A stretch of 64,000 nt of DNA. It comes from Erwinia sp. 198. Its GTDB lineage: Bacteria > Pseudomonadota > Gammaproteobacteria > Enterobacterales > Enterobacteriaceae. A model generated the notes under the pieces. It was not told the origin of the DNA. It did no database searches and saw nothing but the letters and a program-made list of their open reading frames with translations. The stretch spans positions 124,001-188,000 of the forward strand of contig NZ_RHUM01000007.1 of assembly GCF_003937915.1 (NCBI RefSeq), given 5' to 3'. Below are positions 1-9,761 of this stretch, in pieces. How positions within the stretch are numbered: the stretch's first letter is position 1; every line of letters starts with the position of its first letter. The translations under genes were made by a program, and so were the position numbers.

Positions 1-362
1 CTGCTGCCAGACACTGTTCAGTTACCTTACCAGATAGCGTTTATTTAAGATCTTTTACCGCCGATCAAATAAGAAATGGCATAGCGAGTGACAGTAAAAT
101 TAATATGACTGGAGAATGTAGTACCAAATTTTCTCTTACTTTTTCCGGCGGTAGCACCAGCGACGGCAATTTTCTGCTGGGTGACGATGTGGCAATGAAA
201 CTTTCCTATAATTACGGCGCCGACCGGATTATTAATGGCCAACCTTTTTCGCCCGCCGCCAGTCAGATAGTGGATGTGGCTCTCTCTTCTTTAACGCCTG
301 GCACGACGCCAGCGGCAGGAAGCAAAACCGCCACGCTAACGGTAACGCTTAATTTACTGTAG
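1..362 (+). CDS. pilin-like (fimbrial) protein, 3' part only
   Basis: The reading frame is open from the left edge and stops at 360-362, leaving about 119 C-terminal residues. They include two cysteines about 33 residues apart, then a beta-rich Ser/Thr/Gly stretch (FSLTFSGG, VAMKLSYNYG) and an alternating hydrophobic end, TATLTVTLNLL. This arrangement is typical of minor pilins of chaperone-usher fimbriae, whose last strand is bound by the chaperone. The ATG at 105 is internal, because coding continues upstream of it. The product would be exported to the periplasm and assembled on the cell surface. The family is inferred from composition and the terminal strand; a spore-coat-U-like pilin is an alternative. 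The rest of the operon lies outside the window. Confidence 0.55.
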   Translation, partial: AARHCSVTLPDSVYLRSFTADQIRNGIASDSKINMTGECSTKFSLTFSGGSTSDGNFLLGDDVAMKLSYNYGADRIINGQPFSPAASQIVDVALSSLTPGTTPAAGSKTATLTVTLNLL

Positions 363-715
363 CTCTGCGATTACTGTTTCTGGCAGTAGCCGTATTGACC
401 ATGCGTTAGGAATTTTCTGATAACTACCGTTCTGCTTACTGTCTGTCCGATTTTCTGTAATCGTTACCACCTCAGGCCCCGTATGGCGTAGCCTGAAGCC
501 GCCTGGCGGGATGTAAAGATTTTTGGCGTTCAGGTTTAAAAAATAGTCAAAAATTTGAGCGCAAAAGTTTGAGTTTGCGCCCATACTAAAAATCCTGGCG
601 TTAACCTGCGCTGTCTCGATGAGCTCCTCAGGCTGTTGTTCGCCAGCATTCGGGATCTGGGCCTCAGATCCTCCCTCTGGTTGTTCACATTCGTGATTTT
701 TATGAGGAGTGCTCT
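363..715. other. intergenic region, no gene seen
   Basis: I see no convincing coding frame on either strand. The region holds a stem-loop at 559-580 with arms GCGCAAA and TTTGCGC and an 8-base loop. A good ribosome-binding site (GAGGAG) lies just before yiaG at its right end. The stem-loop lacks a U-tract, so it is not called a terminator. Confidence 0.4.
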
Positions 716-1009
716 ATGGAAGTTAAAGACCCAATGGGTGAGTTGTTGTCCAGCCTTGAGCACATTGTGCTTACGCGTGAAGTTATCCAGGCCGCTCCCG
801 CACTAAAGGGTGAAGTGTTAATGCCCGAACCAAAACGCATACGGGAAATAACCGGCATGGAAGTTGATGAGTTTGCCCTGGCAATGGGCGTTAGTGTTTC
901 CTCGGTTAAGAGCTGGGAAGCGAAGCGCAGTAAACCTTCGCGCAGTGCTCAAAAATTAATGCTGTTGATCCAATCAAATCCTTGTCTCAGCCGTGAGCTG
1001 CTGGGATAG
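716..1009 (+). CDS. yiaG: helix-turn-helix regulator YiaG
   Basis: A 97-residue protein that begins MEVKDPMGELLSSLEHIV and closely follows E. coli YiaG in length and pattern. An XRE/HigA-type helix-turn-helix occupies roughly residues 40-75 (ITGMEVDEFALAMGVSVSSV followed by KSWE). It should be a cytoplasmic DNA-binding protein; its targets are not known to me. The start is supported by GAGGAG 7 bases upstream. In E. coli yiaG lies near cspA and glyS-glyQ, and here it is also close to glyS, so synteny agrees. No toxin gene lies immediately upstream or downstream, so it is not evidently an antitoxin despite the HigA-like fold. A rho-independent terminator follows. Confidence 0.85.
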   Translation: MEVKDPMGELLSSLEHIVLTREVIQAAPALKGEVLMPEPKRIREITGMEVDEFALAMGVSVSSVKSWEAKRSKPSRSAQKLMLLIQSNPCLSRELLG

Positions 1010-1041
1010 TAAAAAACGGTCTTTTGCTGTGCCAGTAGTTG

Positions 1042-1068
1042 AAAAACCCGCCCTCTGGCGGGTTTTGT
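1042..1068 (+). terminator. rho-independent terminator after yiaG
   Basis: Perfect stem AAAACCCGCC/GGCGGGTTTT around a CTCT loop, ending in T-rich sequence. The A-rich left arm means it can also work for the gene arriving from the right, the GtrII-like gene on the minus strand. Confidence 0.8.
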
Positions 1069-1084
1069 GTTTTAAGATTTTGTC

Positions 1085-2560
1085 TCAGCTATCGCAGCTG
1101 GCATGAGTAAAATCAATCAATATCACCTTATCTTTTCTGTACATCACGTAGTCCTGATTCTGCGCAACAGGTTTTCCGTAACAAAGGTATTGGGCGGTAT
1201 CCGTCGTGACGCCACTGTCTGGCGTAGGCCAGAGCGCTGAAAACCCATTATTTTTCATATAAGGGAAAGGCCAGTACCAGTTAGCGAAATAATCAGGCAC
1301 CATTACCGCAAGCATCGGATAGTTTTTCAATGAGTTAGTATAAACAGGCGATTGCGGCGCCTGTCCGTTAAAGACCAAATAAAAACGTTCAGACGGTAGC
1401 TCCCGCATATCCCATTTTATTTCCTGAACCAGGCTCTGATTAAATTTATCCTGCTGGCGCAGCGCGTTACCGTAAGCGTAATAAGCCGTCATGCCGTATA
1501 CAACAGGGATCAGCAGCAGCCAGTTAGCCTGTTGTAGGCGGGGCGTCAGGGCATAATTAATGGCTAAAGCGGCAAGAAGCATGAAGCCGCTGACGGCGAT
1601 CAACGAGCGAGCGGAGAGTAATGGATTTTGCAACAGCAGCAGGCTGCCAGGGATCATCAACAGGGCAATAAAAGGCGTAGCCAGTGCGATAACGGCAACG
1701 CCAGCGGCCATGACGCCGCGCTGGCGGCGTAAAAAAAGCAGGCTTAACGCCAGAGCCGCTAGCCACATAGCAATTGCTATGCCGAGCAGGTAGTGCATTC
1801 CGCCATGATTTTTAACCAGCGTGTCGGCAATAAATCGGCTATAGGCCTCACTATTCTCCGTCCATGTTTTCAACAGATTGCCAGTCGCCAGTGCGGGGTG
1901 ATTGGCCTCGTTTTTTCCGGAGAAAGTAACCGTCAGAATAAGCTTCAGATAGATTACCGTGGCAAGCAGCACTTCAACGATGCGTTGCAAGAGCGTGGTG
2001 AGGATTACTTTCGCCTTATCCTGCCTGACCATTTGCTGATAAAGCCCTGCCATTACCAGCAAAACCGCAATATTGATCGCGGTCTGATACAGACAATAGA
2101 CAGCAATCAGCGTCAGCGTGCCTGACGCAAACCTTAGCCAGCGATTGCGTGAAGGGAGGCAGAAGTAAAGCAGGCTGAGACTAATGGCTGCCGTAAGCGT
2201 AAGAACATCAAACCGGTAGGAAAACACTTCTGCCAGGTAGGGATTAGCAAAAAAAGTCAGCGGGATGAATACAAGGGCAGGCAGCTGCCAGCCCCCAAGC
2301 GCTTTTTTTGTAAATTGATGCAGGCTGAATGCCAGCATAAAAACGCTCAGCAGCAAAGGCAGGGGAAAGATATCCGTCATATGCGAGCTGAGAAAAAGCA
2401 GCTTCATCACCAGATCGGCAAGAGGACGTCCATCCGCCCCCCAGTTGGTATAACCGAGGGTCGAGCGGCCAATATCGTCAATATAATAGTTGTTAGCAAT
2501 AAGCAGCGGAAAAGCGAAAAGCGAGGTGCCAAACAGAAGGTAGCGAAAAGAGGATGTCAT
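1085..2560 (-). CDS. GtrII-like membrane glucosyltransferase
   Basis: A 491-residue polytopic membrane protein with about ten hydrophobic segments. Near the N-terminus it has NNYYIDDIGRS followed by GYTNWGADGRPLADLVM, the hallmark of the glucosyltransferase GtrII family (O-antigen glucosylation, serotype conversion). Such enzymes take glucose from undecaprenyl-phosphate-glucose on the periplasmic side of the inner membrane and transfer it to O-antigen or another surface glycan. The usual partners GtrA (flippase) and GtrB (bactoprenol glucosyltransferase) are not adjacent, so it is an orphan here and the acceptor is unknown. A weak AGGT ribosome-binding site precedes the ATG. It reads opposite to both neighbours. 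Family is fairly sure, exact specificity is not. Confidence 0.7.
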   Translation of the reverse strand: MTSSFRYLLFGTSLFAFPLLIANNYYIDDIGRSTLGYTNWGADGRPLADLVMKLLFLSSHMTDIFPLPLLLSVFMLAFSLHQFTKKALGGWQLPALVFIPLTFFANPYLAEVFSYRFDVLTLTAAISLSLLYFCLPSRNRWLRFASGTLTLIAVYCLYQTAINIAVLLVMAGLYQQMVRQDKAKVILTTLLQRIVEVLLATVIYLKLILTVTFSGKNEANHPALATGNLLKTWTENSEAYSRFIADTLVKNHGGMHYLLGIAIAMWLAALALSLLFLRRQRGVMAAGVAVIALATPFIALLMIPGSLLLLQNPLLSARSLIAVSGFMLLAALAINYALTPRLQQANWLLLIPVVYGMTAYYAYGNALRQQDKFNQSLVQEIKWDMRELPSERFYLVFNGQAPQSPVYTNSLKNYPMLAVMVPDYFANWYWPFPYMKNNGFSALWPTPDSGVTTDTAQYLCYGKPVAQNQDYVMYRKDKVILIDFTHASCDS

Positions 2561-2689
2561 ATCGTTGTACCTAAAGTATTGATTGTATATTAATTGACTA
2601 AAGCCTTTCTACTTTCATTTACAATTCCGGCTTGCCCCAACCTGCGCGTTTCTCTACTCTACGCGGCTTTGCCCAACAGGGGACAGCAC

Positions 2690-3736
2690 ATGCAGGTTAA
2701 AGGCCTGGCAGCAAAATCTGCCACCACTTCTCTTGAACCATTCGAATTTCAGCGCCGCGAACTACAAGCCGGCGATGTGCATATTGATATCCACTACTGC
2801 GGCGTTTGCCATTCCGATCTGCATATGGCGCGCAACGAATGGGGCGTCAGTACATTTCCGCTGGTGCCCGGCCATGAAATTGTAGGCCGCGTGATCGCCA
2901 CCGGCAGCGACGTTAGCACCTTTAAAGCGGGCGATCTGGTCGGCGTCGGCGTGATGGTCGATTCCTGCGGTCACTGCTCGCAGTGCAGCCAGGGCGAAGA
3001 GCAATATTGCGAAGCCGGCTTTACCGCTACCTATAACGGCGAAGAAAAAGTTATCGGCGGAAAAACCTTCGGCGGCTACTCCGACAGCATCGTGGTGGAC
3101 AGCAAGTTCGTGGTTAACGTGCCGGAAAACCTGACGCTGAGCGCGGTCGCGCCGCTGCTGTGCGCGGGCGTAACCACCTGGTCGCCGCTTAAACACTGGA
3201 ATATTCAGCCCGGCCAGCGCGTGGGCGTTATTGGCCTGGGCGGGTTAGGGCATATGGCCGTGAAGCTGGCCAGCGCGCTGGGCGCGGAAGTGGTGCTGTT
3301 TACCACTTCGCCTGCCAAAGGCGAGGACGCGCTGCGCCTGGGTGCCGGCAGCGTGGTGGTGTCTAAAGATGCAGAGCAGATGGCGGCACAGGCCAACAGC
3401 CTCGATTTTATTCTGGACTGCGTGGCCGCGCCGCACGATCTCGATCCTTATCTCAACGCGCTGAAAACCAACGGACACCTGGTGCTGGTCGGCATCCCGG
3501 ATGCGCCGCACAAGTCGCCAAACGTGACGCCGGTCGTCTTTAAGCGTCTGAGCATTTCCGGCACCTCTATCGGCAGCATTGCGGAAACGCAGCAGATGCT
3601 GGATTTCTGCGGCGAGCACAACATTGTGTCAGACGTGGAAGTTATTCGGCTGGAAGACGTAGAAATGGCGTTTGAGCGAATGCTGAAAGGCGACGTGAAG
3701 TACCGCTTTGTGATTGATATGAAAGCGAAGGGCTAA
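2690..3736 (+). CDS. zinc-dependent NAD(P) alcohol/aldehyde dehydrogenase
   Basis: A 348-residue medium-chain dehydrogenase resembling E. coli YahK and cinnamyl-alcohol-dehydrogenase-type aldehyde reductases. Visible motifs are the catalytic-zinc region YCGVCHSDLH, PGHEIVGRV, the structural-zinc cysteines in DSCGHCSQCSQGEEQYC, and the Rossmann glycine motif GLGGLGHMAVK. It should interconvert alcohols and aldehydes in the cytoplasm with NAD(P)H. The frame is open further upstream, but the ATG at 2690 has GGGGA in front and matches family N-termini, so the longer 380-residue form is rejected. The gene is monocistronic, with a strong terminator directly after it. The substrate cannot be told from sequence. 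Confidence 0.85.
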   Translation: MQVKGLAAKSATTSLEPFEFQRRELQAGDVHIDIHYCGVCHSDLHMARNEWGVSTFPLVPGHEIVGRVIATGSDVSTFKAGDLVGVGVMVDSCGHCSQCSQGEEQYCEAGFTATYNGEEKVIGGKTFGGYSDSIVVDSKFVVNVPENLTLSAVAPLLCAGVTTWSPLKHWNIQPGQRVGVIGLGGLGHMAVKLASALGAEVVLFTTSPAKGEDALRLGAGSVVVSKDAEQMAAQANSLDFILDCVAAPHDLDPYLNALKTNGHLVLVGIPDAPHKSPNVTPVVFKRLSISGTSIGSIAETQQMLDFCGEHNIVSDVEVIRLEDVEMAFERMLKGDVKYRFVIDMKAKG

Positions 3737-3766
3737 AAAAACCCGCCGTTATGGCGGGTTTTTTAC
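3735..3766 (+). terminator. terminator after alcohol dehydrogenase
   Basis: AAAAAACCCGCC-gttat-GGCGGGTTTTTT stem-loop overlapping the stop codon. A-rich and T-rich flanks make it bidirectional; it may also serve glyS on the minus strand. Confidence 0.8.
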
Positions 3767-3805
3767 TGTCAGCTTTAAACTCATTCTCCCAGGTGGGAGG
3801 CGGAT

Positions 3806-5875
3806 TTACTGCAGCAGAGAAATATCCGCGATCTGTAGGAACAGCTCGCGGAGCCTGGCCAGCAGGGTCAAACGGTTGATCCGCACTTCACGATCTTCCG
3901 CGTTCACCATGACTTTCTCAAAGAAGTTATCCACGGCGGCGCGCAGCTGCGCCAGCTCGATCAGCGCATCCTGATAGCGACCTTCCGCGAAGTAAGGCGC
4001 CAGCTTGCTGCTCAATGCAGACACGTAGGTCGCCAGCTGGATCTCTTCATTCTCCTTCAGCAGCGAGGCCTGCACGCTGTCGTTCAGCGTTTCGCTGGAT
4101 TTTGCCAGAATGTTGGAGACACGCTTGTTAGCCGCCGCCAGCGCGGCCGCCTCTTCCAGAGTGCGGAAGTGGGACACGGCCTTCATCCGCGCGTTGAAAT
4201 CCGCCGGACGAGTAGGGCGACGAGCCAGCACGGCCTGGATGGTGTCGATGCTGTGGCCTTCTTCCTGATACCAGCTGCGGAAGCGGCCCAGCATAAAGTC
4301 GATTACGTCATCGACCACTTTCGCGTTGCTCAGCTTGCTGCCATACAGGCGCACCGCTTCTTCGGTCAGCGTTTGTAGATCCAGCGGCAGATTCTTCTCG
4401 ACGATAATACGCAGCACGCCCAGCGCGGCACGACGCAGCGCGAACGGATCCTTATCGCCTTTTGGATGCTGGCCGATGCCGAAAATACCCGCCAGCGTGT
4501 CCATCTTGTCGGCAATGGCCAGCGCGCAGGCTACCGGGTTGGACGGCAGCGCATCACCGGCAAAGCGCGGCTGATACTGCTCGTTCAGTGCCACGGCAAC
4601 GTCTTCCGCTTCGCCATCATGACGGGCGTAGTGCATACCCATCACGCCCTGAGTGTCGGTGAACTCAAACACCATGTTGGTCATCAGGTCGCATTTGGAC
4701 AGCAGGCCGGCGCGGGTTGCATGATTGACGTCAGCGCCGGTCTGCGCGGCAATCCAGCCAGCCAGCGCCTGAATGCGATCGGTTTTATCGCGCAGCGTGC
4801 CCAGCTCTTTCTGGAACAGAACGGTTTCCAGGCGCGGCAGATTGTCTTCCAGACGCTGTTTGCGATCGGTATTAAAGAAGAATTCCGCGTCGGCCAGACG
4901 AGGACGCACCACTTTTTCATTACCGGCGATAATTTGTGACGGATCTTTCGACTCAATGTTGGTCACAAAGATAAAGTGCGGCAGCAGCTTGCCCGCATCG
5001 TCGTAAACCGGAAAATACTTCTGGTCGCCCTTCATGGTGTAGACCAGCGCTTCGGCCGGCACCGCGAGGAACTTCTCTTCAAATTTTGCCGTCAGCACTA
5101 CCGGCCACTCTACCAGCGAGGCGACCTCTTCCAGCAGGCTGTCGCTCAGATCGGCATGGCCGCCAATCTCTTTCGCCGCGGCTTCGGCATCGGCTTTGAT
5201 CTGCGCTTTACGCGCCTCGAAGTCGGCCTGCACCTTGCCGCGCTCCAGCAGGAGCTGCGGGTATTGATCGGCGTTGTCGAGAGTGAATTCCGGTTCGCCC
5301 ATAAAGCGGTGGCCGCGAATAGTGCGGGCGGAGTCGATACCCAGAATGGTCGCCGGAATGCTCTCTTCGCCCAGCAGCAGCGTGACGGTGTGTACCGGAC
5401 GCACAAACTGCACGTCGGAATCGCCCCAGCGCATCAGTTTAGGGACAGGCAGCTTCGCCAGCGAGGTGGCAACCATCGCAGGCAGCAGCGACTGCGCGCT
5501 TTCGCCTTTCATATGGGCGCGATACAGCAGCCATTCGCCTTTGTCGGTGCTCAGACGCTCGGCCTGGTCTACGGTAATACCGCAGCCGCGCGCCCAGCCT
5601 TCCGCTGCTTTGGTGGCGGTGCCGTTGGCATCAAAAGCCGCGGCGATGGCCGGGCCGCGCTTTTCTACTTCGCGATCGGGCTGCGCGGCGCTTAAGTCGG
5701 CGACCTTCAGCGCCAGACGACGTGGCGCGGCATACCAGTTTACTTCGCCGTGCGTCAGGCCGGCGGCATCCAGTTCGGCGGTAAAATTCGCGGCAAAGGC
5801 TTCGGCAAGGTTGCGCAGCGCCTTCGGCGGCAGCTCTTCGGTGCCGATCTCCACCAGAAATGTTTTTTCAGTCAT
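3806..5875 (-). CDS. glyS: glycyl-tRNA synthetase beta subunit
   Basis: The 689-residue product has the expected length for bacterial GlyS and starts with [20 protein letters not shown], which is diagnostic. Together with GlyQ it forms the tetrameric glycyl-tRNA synthetase that charges tRNA-Gly in the cytoplasm. The beta subunit recognises tRNA through its C-terminal anticodon-binding (DALR-like) region, here about residues 580-689, and carries an HD-like middle domain. It lies 9 bases downstream of glyQ on the same strand, so the two form an operon transcribed from the glyQ promoter. Nothing looks abnormal. Confidence 0.97.
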   Translation of the reverse strand: MTEKTFLVEIGTEELPPKALRNLAEAFAANFTAELDAAGLTHGEVNWYAAPRRLALKVADLSAAQPDREVEKRGPAIAAAFDANGTATKAAEGWARGCGITVDQAERLSTDKGEWLLYRAHMKGESAQSLLPAMVATSLAKLPVPKLMRWGDSDVQFVRPVHTVTLLLGEESIPATILGIDSARTIRGHRFMGEPEFTLDNADQYPQLLLERGKVQADFEARKAQIKADAEAAAKEIGGHADLSDSLLEEVASLVEWPVVLTAKFEEKFLAVPAEALVYTMKGDQKYFPVYDDAGKLLPHFIFVTNIESKDPSQIIAGNEKVVRPRLADAEFFFNTDRKQRLEDNLPRLETVLFQKELGTLRDKTDRIQALAGWIAAQTGADVNHATRAGLLSKCDLMTNMVFEFTDTQGVMGMHYARHDGEAEDVAVALNEQYQPRFAGDALPSNPVACALAIADKMDTLAGIFGIGQHPKGDKDPFALRRAALGVLRIIVEKNLPLDLQTLTEEAVRLYGSKLSNAKVVDDVIDFMLGRFRSWYQEEGHSIDTIQAVLARRPTRPADFNARMKAVSHFRTLEEAAALAAANKRVSNILAKSSETLNDSVQASLLKENEEIQLATYVSALSSKLAPYFAEGRYQDALIELAQLRAAVDNFFEKVMVNAEDREVRINRLTLLARLRELFLQIADISLLQ

Positions 5876-5884
5876 GGCTGCCTC

Positions 5885-6793
5885 TTATTTTTTATTGCAC
5901 ATCGGGAAGCCCAGCGCCTCGCGAGACGCATAGTAAGCTTCAGCCACGGCTTTGGTCAGGGTGCGGATGCGCAGAATATAGCGCTGGCGCTCGGTCACGG
6001 AGATCGCTTTGCGCGCGTCCAGCAGGTTAAAGGTATGACCCGCCTTCAGAATGCGTTCGTAGGCCGGCAGCGGCAGCGGTTTTTCCAGCTCCAGCAGGCT
6101 TTTCGCTTCTTTTTCGTACTGCTCGAAGCAGGTAAAGAGGAAGTCGACGTCAGCATACTCAAAGTTATAGGTGGACTGCTCCACCTCGTTCTGATGGAAC
6201 ACGTCGCCGTAGGTGGTTTTCCCCAGCGGGCCGTTGCTCCAGACCAGATCGTAAACGCTGTCCACGCCCTGGATATACATCGCCAGGCGCTCCAGGCCAT
6301 AGGTGATTTCGCCGGTTACCGGCTTGCACTCCAGGCCGCCAACCTGCTGGAAGTAGGTGAACTGCGTCACTTCCATGCCGTTCAGCCAGACTTCCCAGCC
6401 GAGGCCCCACGCGCCCAGCGTTGGGTTTTCCCAGTTATCTTCCACAAAGCGGATATCATGGATAGTCGGATCCATACCCAGCTCTTTCAGCGAGCCAAGA
6501 TAGAGTTCCTGAATATTGTCCGGTGACGGCTTGATGATCACCTGGAACTGATAATAGTGCTGTAAACGGTTTGGGTTTTCGCCGTAGCGGCCGTCGGTAG
6601 GACGGCGGGAAGGCTGCACGTAGGCCGCGGCAATCGGCTCCGGCCCCAGCGCGCGCAGACAGGTCATCGGGTGAGAGGTGCCCGCGCCGACTTCCATATC
6701 CAGCGGCTGTACGATGGTGCAGCCCTGGCGTGCCCAGTAATCCTGTAAGGTCAGGATCAGACCCTGAAATGTCTTGGTATCAAACTTTTGCAT
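5885..6793 (-). CDS. glyQ: glycyl-tRNA synthetase alpha subunit
   Basis: A 302-residue class II aminoacyl-tRNA synthetase subunit, essentially the E. coli GlyQ length, beginning [20 protein letters not shown]. Conserved blocks include [20 protein letters not shown] and [19 protein letters not shown], which build the adenylate site, and the later [18 protein letters not shown] segment. It activates glycine with ATP, and GlyS supplies tRNA binding. It is the first gene of the glyQS operon, with a plausible sigma-70 promoter about 40 bases upstream of the start codon. Confidence 0.97.
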   Translation of the reverse strand: MQKFDTKTFQGLILTLQDYWARQGCTIVQPLDMEVGAGTSHPMTCLRALGPEPIAAAYVQPSRRPTDGRYGENPNRLQHYYQFQVIIKPSPDNIQELYLGSLKELGMDPTIHDIRFVEDNWENPTLGAWGLGWEVWLNGMEVTQFTYFQQVGGLECKPVTGEITYGLERLAMYIQGVDSVYDLVWSNGPLGKTTYGDVFHQNEVEQSTYNFEYADVDFLFTCFEQYEKEAKSLLELEKPLPLPAYERILKAGHTFNLLDARKAISVTERQRYILRIRTLTKAVAEAYYASREALGFPMCNKK

Positions 6794-6832
6794 GTTGTTT
6801 TCGCACGCGAGACGGTATTAAAAGTGGGCGCC

Positions 6833-6861
6833 AGTATACCCTTTGACCGCCGGTTAGTCAG
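6833..6861 (-). promoter_or_regulatory. sigma-70 promoter of glyQS
   Basis: On the minus strand, CTGACT (-35) is separated by exactly 17 bases from TATACT (-10), ending about 40 bases before the glyQ ATG. The match to TTGACA/TATAAT is 4/6 and 5/6. Prediction from sequence only. Confidence 0.5.
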
Positions 6862-6987
6862 CCCGATGTTGCCGGAAGAAAAGCGGGAGCGTCAGCAGGG
6901 ACTTTTGCACGGCAGGCCGCAGGGCGCCGATCTGTCCTGAGCAGGCCCCGTGCCAGTTGGCTACGCTTTTATTCGCGTGCAGGCAAA

Positions 6988-7023
6988 CAAAAAGCAGAAG
7001 CCAGCAACGGGCTGCTGGCTTCT
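6988..7023 (-). terminator. terminator after chemoreceptor gene
   Basis: An 11-bp stem (AGAAGCCAGCA / TGCTGGCTTCT) followed on the minus strand by GCTTTTTG. It lies 15 bases beyond the chemoreceptor stop codon. Confidence 0.8.
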
Positions 7024-7038
7024 GTCCGGCTAAAGCAA

Positions 7039-8964
7039 TTAAGCCGTGCGGAACAGCGCCACCATGTTGCGCAAATTCCCAGCCTGGTCTGCCAGCTCGT
7101 CGGCAGAGGAGGCGGACTGTTCAACCAGCACCGCATTCTGCTGCGTGACCTGATCCATCTGATTCACGGCGATGTTGATCTGCGAGATGCCGCTGCTTTG
7201 CTCTTCTGATGAAGAAGAAATATCGCGAATAAGCTGCGAGGTTTGCTCAATCGCACTGACGCTTTGCTTAACTTTTTCACCGGCGTCCTGCGCCATAGCG
7301 AGCCCTTCCTGCGCATGGCTGACAGACTGATCGATCAGAACCTTGATCTCGCGTGCGGCGCTGGCTGAGCGCTGCGCCAGCGCCCGCACCTCTGCCGCCA
7401 CAACGGCAAACCCTTTACCCAGCTCGCCGGCACGAGCCGCTTCTACTGCGGCATTCAGCGCCAGGATATTCGTCTGAAACGCAATGCTGTCGATGACGGA
7501 AATAATCTCCTCAATCTGACCGGAGCTGCCGCGAATTTTGCCCATGGTATCCATCACCGAGTCCATGGCTTCGCCGCTGAGCAGTGCGGCCTGGGTTGCG
7601 GAAACCGCCCGGCTGGAAGCGTAGCGTGTGCTGTCGTTATTTTGCTGAATAATGGCGGCGAGTTGCTCCATGCTGGCCGCGGTTTCTGCCAGCGAGGCTG
7701 CCTGCTCTTCGGTTCGGGACGAAAGGTCACCATTCCCTTTCGCAATCTCTTCGGAAGAGTTAGCGATAGTGGCGGCATTGCTTTTGATATCTGAAACCAG
7801 CTGTGCCAGACGCTGTTGCATCAGCATTAAAGCATTCAGCAGTTCGGCCGTTTCATTGTTTCCGGAGACGTCCAGGGTCGCCGTCAGATCGCCTGCGGCC
7901 ACGCGACTGGCAATCTCTACCGCCTGTTTAAGCGGGCGGGTGACGGAACGCACGATCGTCGTTGCCAGCAAAACGACCAGAAGCGCAACCGCCAACAGGC
8001 CTGCCAGCAGCCAGTACTGAGCATGACGTCGCTCGGTAATCTGAAGCTGCAGCTGCATTTCCAGACGACTGCTGGCCTTATCGCCCAGTTCGGCATAGCG
8101 GTTAATGGCCTGCGTAAAGATGCTGACATACTCAGCCGGCACGACGCTGGCATGGCTGCTGACAAAGATCGAATCAGCCAGGTGTAGCGCGTCGGATGCC
8201 TGATTATTGGCTTCTTCCGCCAGTCCGGCAAAGACCGGTTTAAGAGCGGGCTCAATAAGGAAGACCTTATCGAGGTTGGTACTGAACTGAGCCAGGGCCG
8301 TCTTGCCGCTGTCGATCTTAAACGCCATCCGGCTATAATCCGCGTCGCTGACAGGACCGCCTGCAATCAGTGAGGCACCGATGCCGCGGATCTGCCCCAG
8401 TGTTTCAGTCAGCAGAGGCAGGCGGACAAAGGTGCTGATAATGGTCTGGTAGGTATTTAAATCTGCATCCAGGGTGAGGCCGTAAAAGTCCAGGACATCC
8501 TGATTGGTATCCAGCAGCGTCTGGATCAGGTGCGTATGGCGCGTCAGGCTTGCCTCTGGCGTCAGCGTACCGGCTTTGATGTCCGATTCCAGCCCGTTCC
8601 ACTCTTCCGTGACCAGCGCCAGACGTTTTAAGGGCGATGCCTGGGGATCGGCCTGGCGAAGGTCGGCCGCAAGGGTTTCCGTCAGGCGGTTAATTTCGCT
8701 CACCAGCGCCAGCCGGGGCGCGGTCGCCGGATTGTGCTGAGCGATAGCGATAGCACTCTGCGCCCGATGACGCTGCAGCAAATTTAACAGCGCCAGCATT
8801 TTTTTCTCGGTCGGCACGCCGGTTAATTCGGTTTTTTTTGCCTCAATAATTTTACTGCCGGTTTGAATAAACATAAAAGTGGGTAATGCAAAAAGCATTA
8901 ACGCAAATGCTCCCAGCAGCAAGAATTTGGCAGGGAGGTTAATTCTGTCGAGTAGATTCTTCAT
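7039..8964 (-). CDS. methyl-accepting chemotaxis protein
   Basis: A 641-residue transmembrane chemoreceptor. An N-terminal membrane segment (about residues 13-33) is followed by a roughly 275-residue helical periplasmic sensor, a second membrane segment near 312-335 ([20 protein letters not shown]), a HAMP domain and the cytoplasmic signalling coiled coil. The coiled coil carries the invariant tip [20 protein letters not shown]. It should signal through CheW/CheA to the flagellar motor. The C-terminus ends MVALFRTA with no NWETF-type pentapeptide, so it would depend on other receptors for efficient CheR/CheB adaptation. The ligand is unknown; the sensor looks helical rather than PAS-like or Cache-like. 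I found no clear sigma-28 promoter directly upstream on its own strand. Confidence 0.93.
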   Translation of the reverse strand: MKNLLDRINLPAKFLLLGAFALMLFALPTFMFIQTGSKIIEAKKTELTGVPTEKKMLALLNLLQRHRAQSAIAIAQHNPATAPRLALVSEINRLTETLAADLRQADPQASPLKRLALVTEEWNGLESDIKAGTLTPEASLTRHTHLIQTLLDTNQDVLDFYGLTLDADLNTYQTIISTFVRLPLLTETLGQIRGIGASLIAGGPVSDADYSRMAFKIDSGKTALAQFSTNLDKVFLIEPALKPVFAGLAEEANNQASDALHLADSIFVSSHASVVPAEYVSIFTQAINRYAELGDKASSRLEMQLQLQITERRHAQYWLLAGLLAVALLVVLLATTIVRSVTRPLKQAVEIASRVAAGDLTATLDVSGNNETAELLNALMLMQQRLAQLVSDIKSNAATIANSSEEIAKGNGDLSSRTEEQAASLAETAASMEQLAAIIQQNNDSTRYASSRAVSATQAALLSGEAMDSVMDTMGKIRGSSGQIEEIISVIDSIAFQTNILALNAAVEAARAGELGKGFAVVAAEVRALAQRSASAAREIKVLIDQSVSHAQEGLAMAQDAGEKVKQSVSAIEQTSQLIRDISSSSEEQSSGISQINIAVNQMDQVTQQNAVLVEQSASSADELADQAGNLRNMVALFRTA

Positions 8965-9296
8965 TTTTTATCTCTGAAATATTTTATTTAGTTTTAATTA
9001 GTTGCGTCAGGCGAATCCGATATTTATTGCGGTGTCCTGGTTCTATGCGATGTCAGGCGTCAAGGGGGCAGGCGAAAGCCCGTCTGAGAAAATGCCCTCG
9101 TAAAATAAAAAAATAAGTGTAGTGAAAGAGAGTGTATCCTGGGATTTTCAGTTGTATAGATGATATTTTCTTAACATAGAGGCCGGGCTAATAAAAAATA
9201 AGTCAATTTAAAACAATGCCTTATAATTTTATCCGGCAAGGTTTAATATAAACGTTAAGATTTATCTTAAGTGTGGTTCTGTTATAAATAAAAATA

Positions 9297-9323
9297 TAAA
9301 GTTAGTGATTTTTTTGCCGATAA
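9297..9323 (+). promoter_or_regulatory. sigma-28 (FliA) flagellar-class promoter
   Basis: TAAAGTTA, an 11-base spacer, then GCCGATAA. The enterobacterial FliA consensus is TAAAGTTT-N11-GCCGATAA, so 15 of 16 positions and the spacing match. It points right, away from the chemoreceptor gene and towards a 15-codon open frame and, 440 bases on, wecH. Confidence 0.7.
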
Positions 9324-9389
9324 CAGGGCGAGGTGAGGTATGGAGTAAAGCAGTTTATCCTTATATTAATAAGGGGAAGTAAAGAGAGT

Positions 9390-9437
9390 ATGAGCTTTTT
9401 TAGTAAAAATATCGCTTTCCAAAATAGTACGCAGTGA
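9390..9437 (+). other. 15-codon open frame behind the FliA promoter
   Basis: ATG AGC TTT TTT ... TGA, encoding MSFFSKNIAFQNSTQ. AAGGGG and AGAGAG lie upstream. It could be the stump of a deleted chemotaxis or flagellar gene, a leader peptide, or chance. No function is claimed. Confidence 0.25.
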
Positions 9438-9761
9438 AATTATTTATAGCTGAATGAATTTCTTTTTTACCTGGTCAGGCATTTATCCGGCATACGTTAT
9501 GATTGCCTTCTGCACGAAGAGAAAATAGCCCGACAGCCGACGAAAAAGTATTTTGCACGGCAAAAACGCTTGCCGCAGTCTGTTTTCAGAACGTGAGTTT
9601 TTTTGCGTAGTCCGGCCGTAAAACCCCCCTTACCGCGCCGCCTTTTTAATCCGCGCGGTGCGCAGGGGCAAAGTCGGCGAGATGGATTTTGGCCGTCGGA
9701 GTTGTTGAAAACTTGCAGCCCGGCTACCCTCTGATACGCATTGGTGCCAGCAGAGGAAAAC

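Larger units (their letters stand above)
8965..9761. other. AT-rich intergenic region between chemoreceptor and wecH
   Basis: Almost 800 bases without a supported protein gene. The part from about 9090 to 9480 is much richer in A and T than the flanks. It contains a near-consensus flagellar promoter (9297-9323) and a 15-codon open frame (9390-9437), described separately. The right-hand 250 bases return to normal base composition and lead into wecH. Confidence 0.5.

Noticed and set aside
716-1009. yiaG as a HigA-type antitoxin with an upstream toxin
   Set aside because: The upstream 350 bases contain no toxin frame, and the sequence matches YiaG.
2594-2689. Longer start for the alcohol dehydrogenase
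   Set aside because: The extra 32 residues do not match the family, and ATG 2690 has a clear ribosome-binding site.
4976-5695. Long antisense open frames inside glyS, malP, bcsA, dpp and other genes
   Set aside because: They are codon-bias shadows of GC-rich genes, with Arg/His/Gln-rich low-information translations and no start signals.
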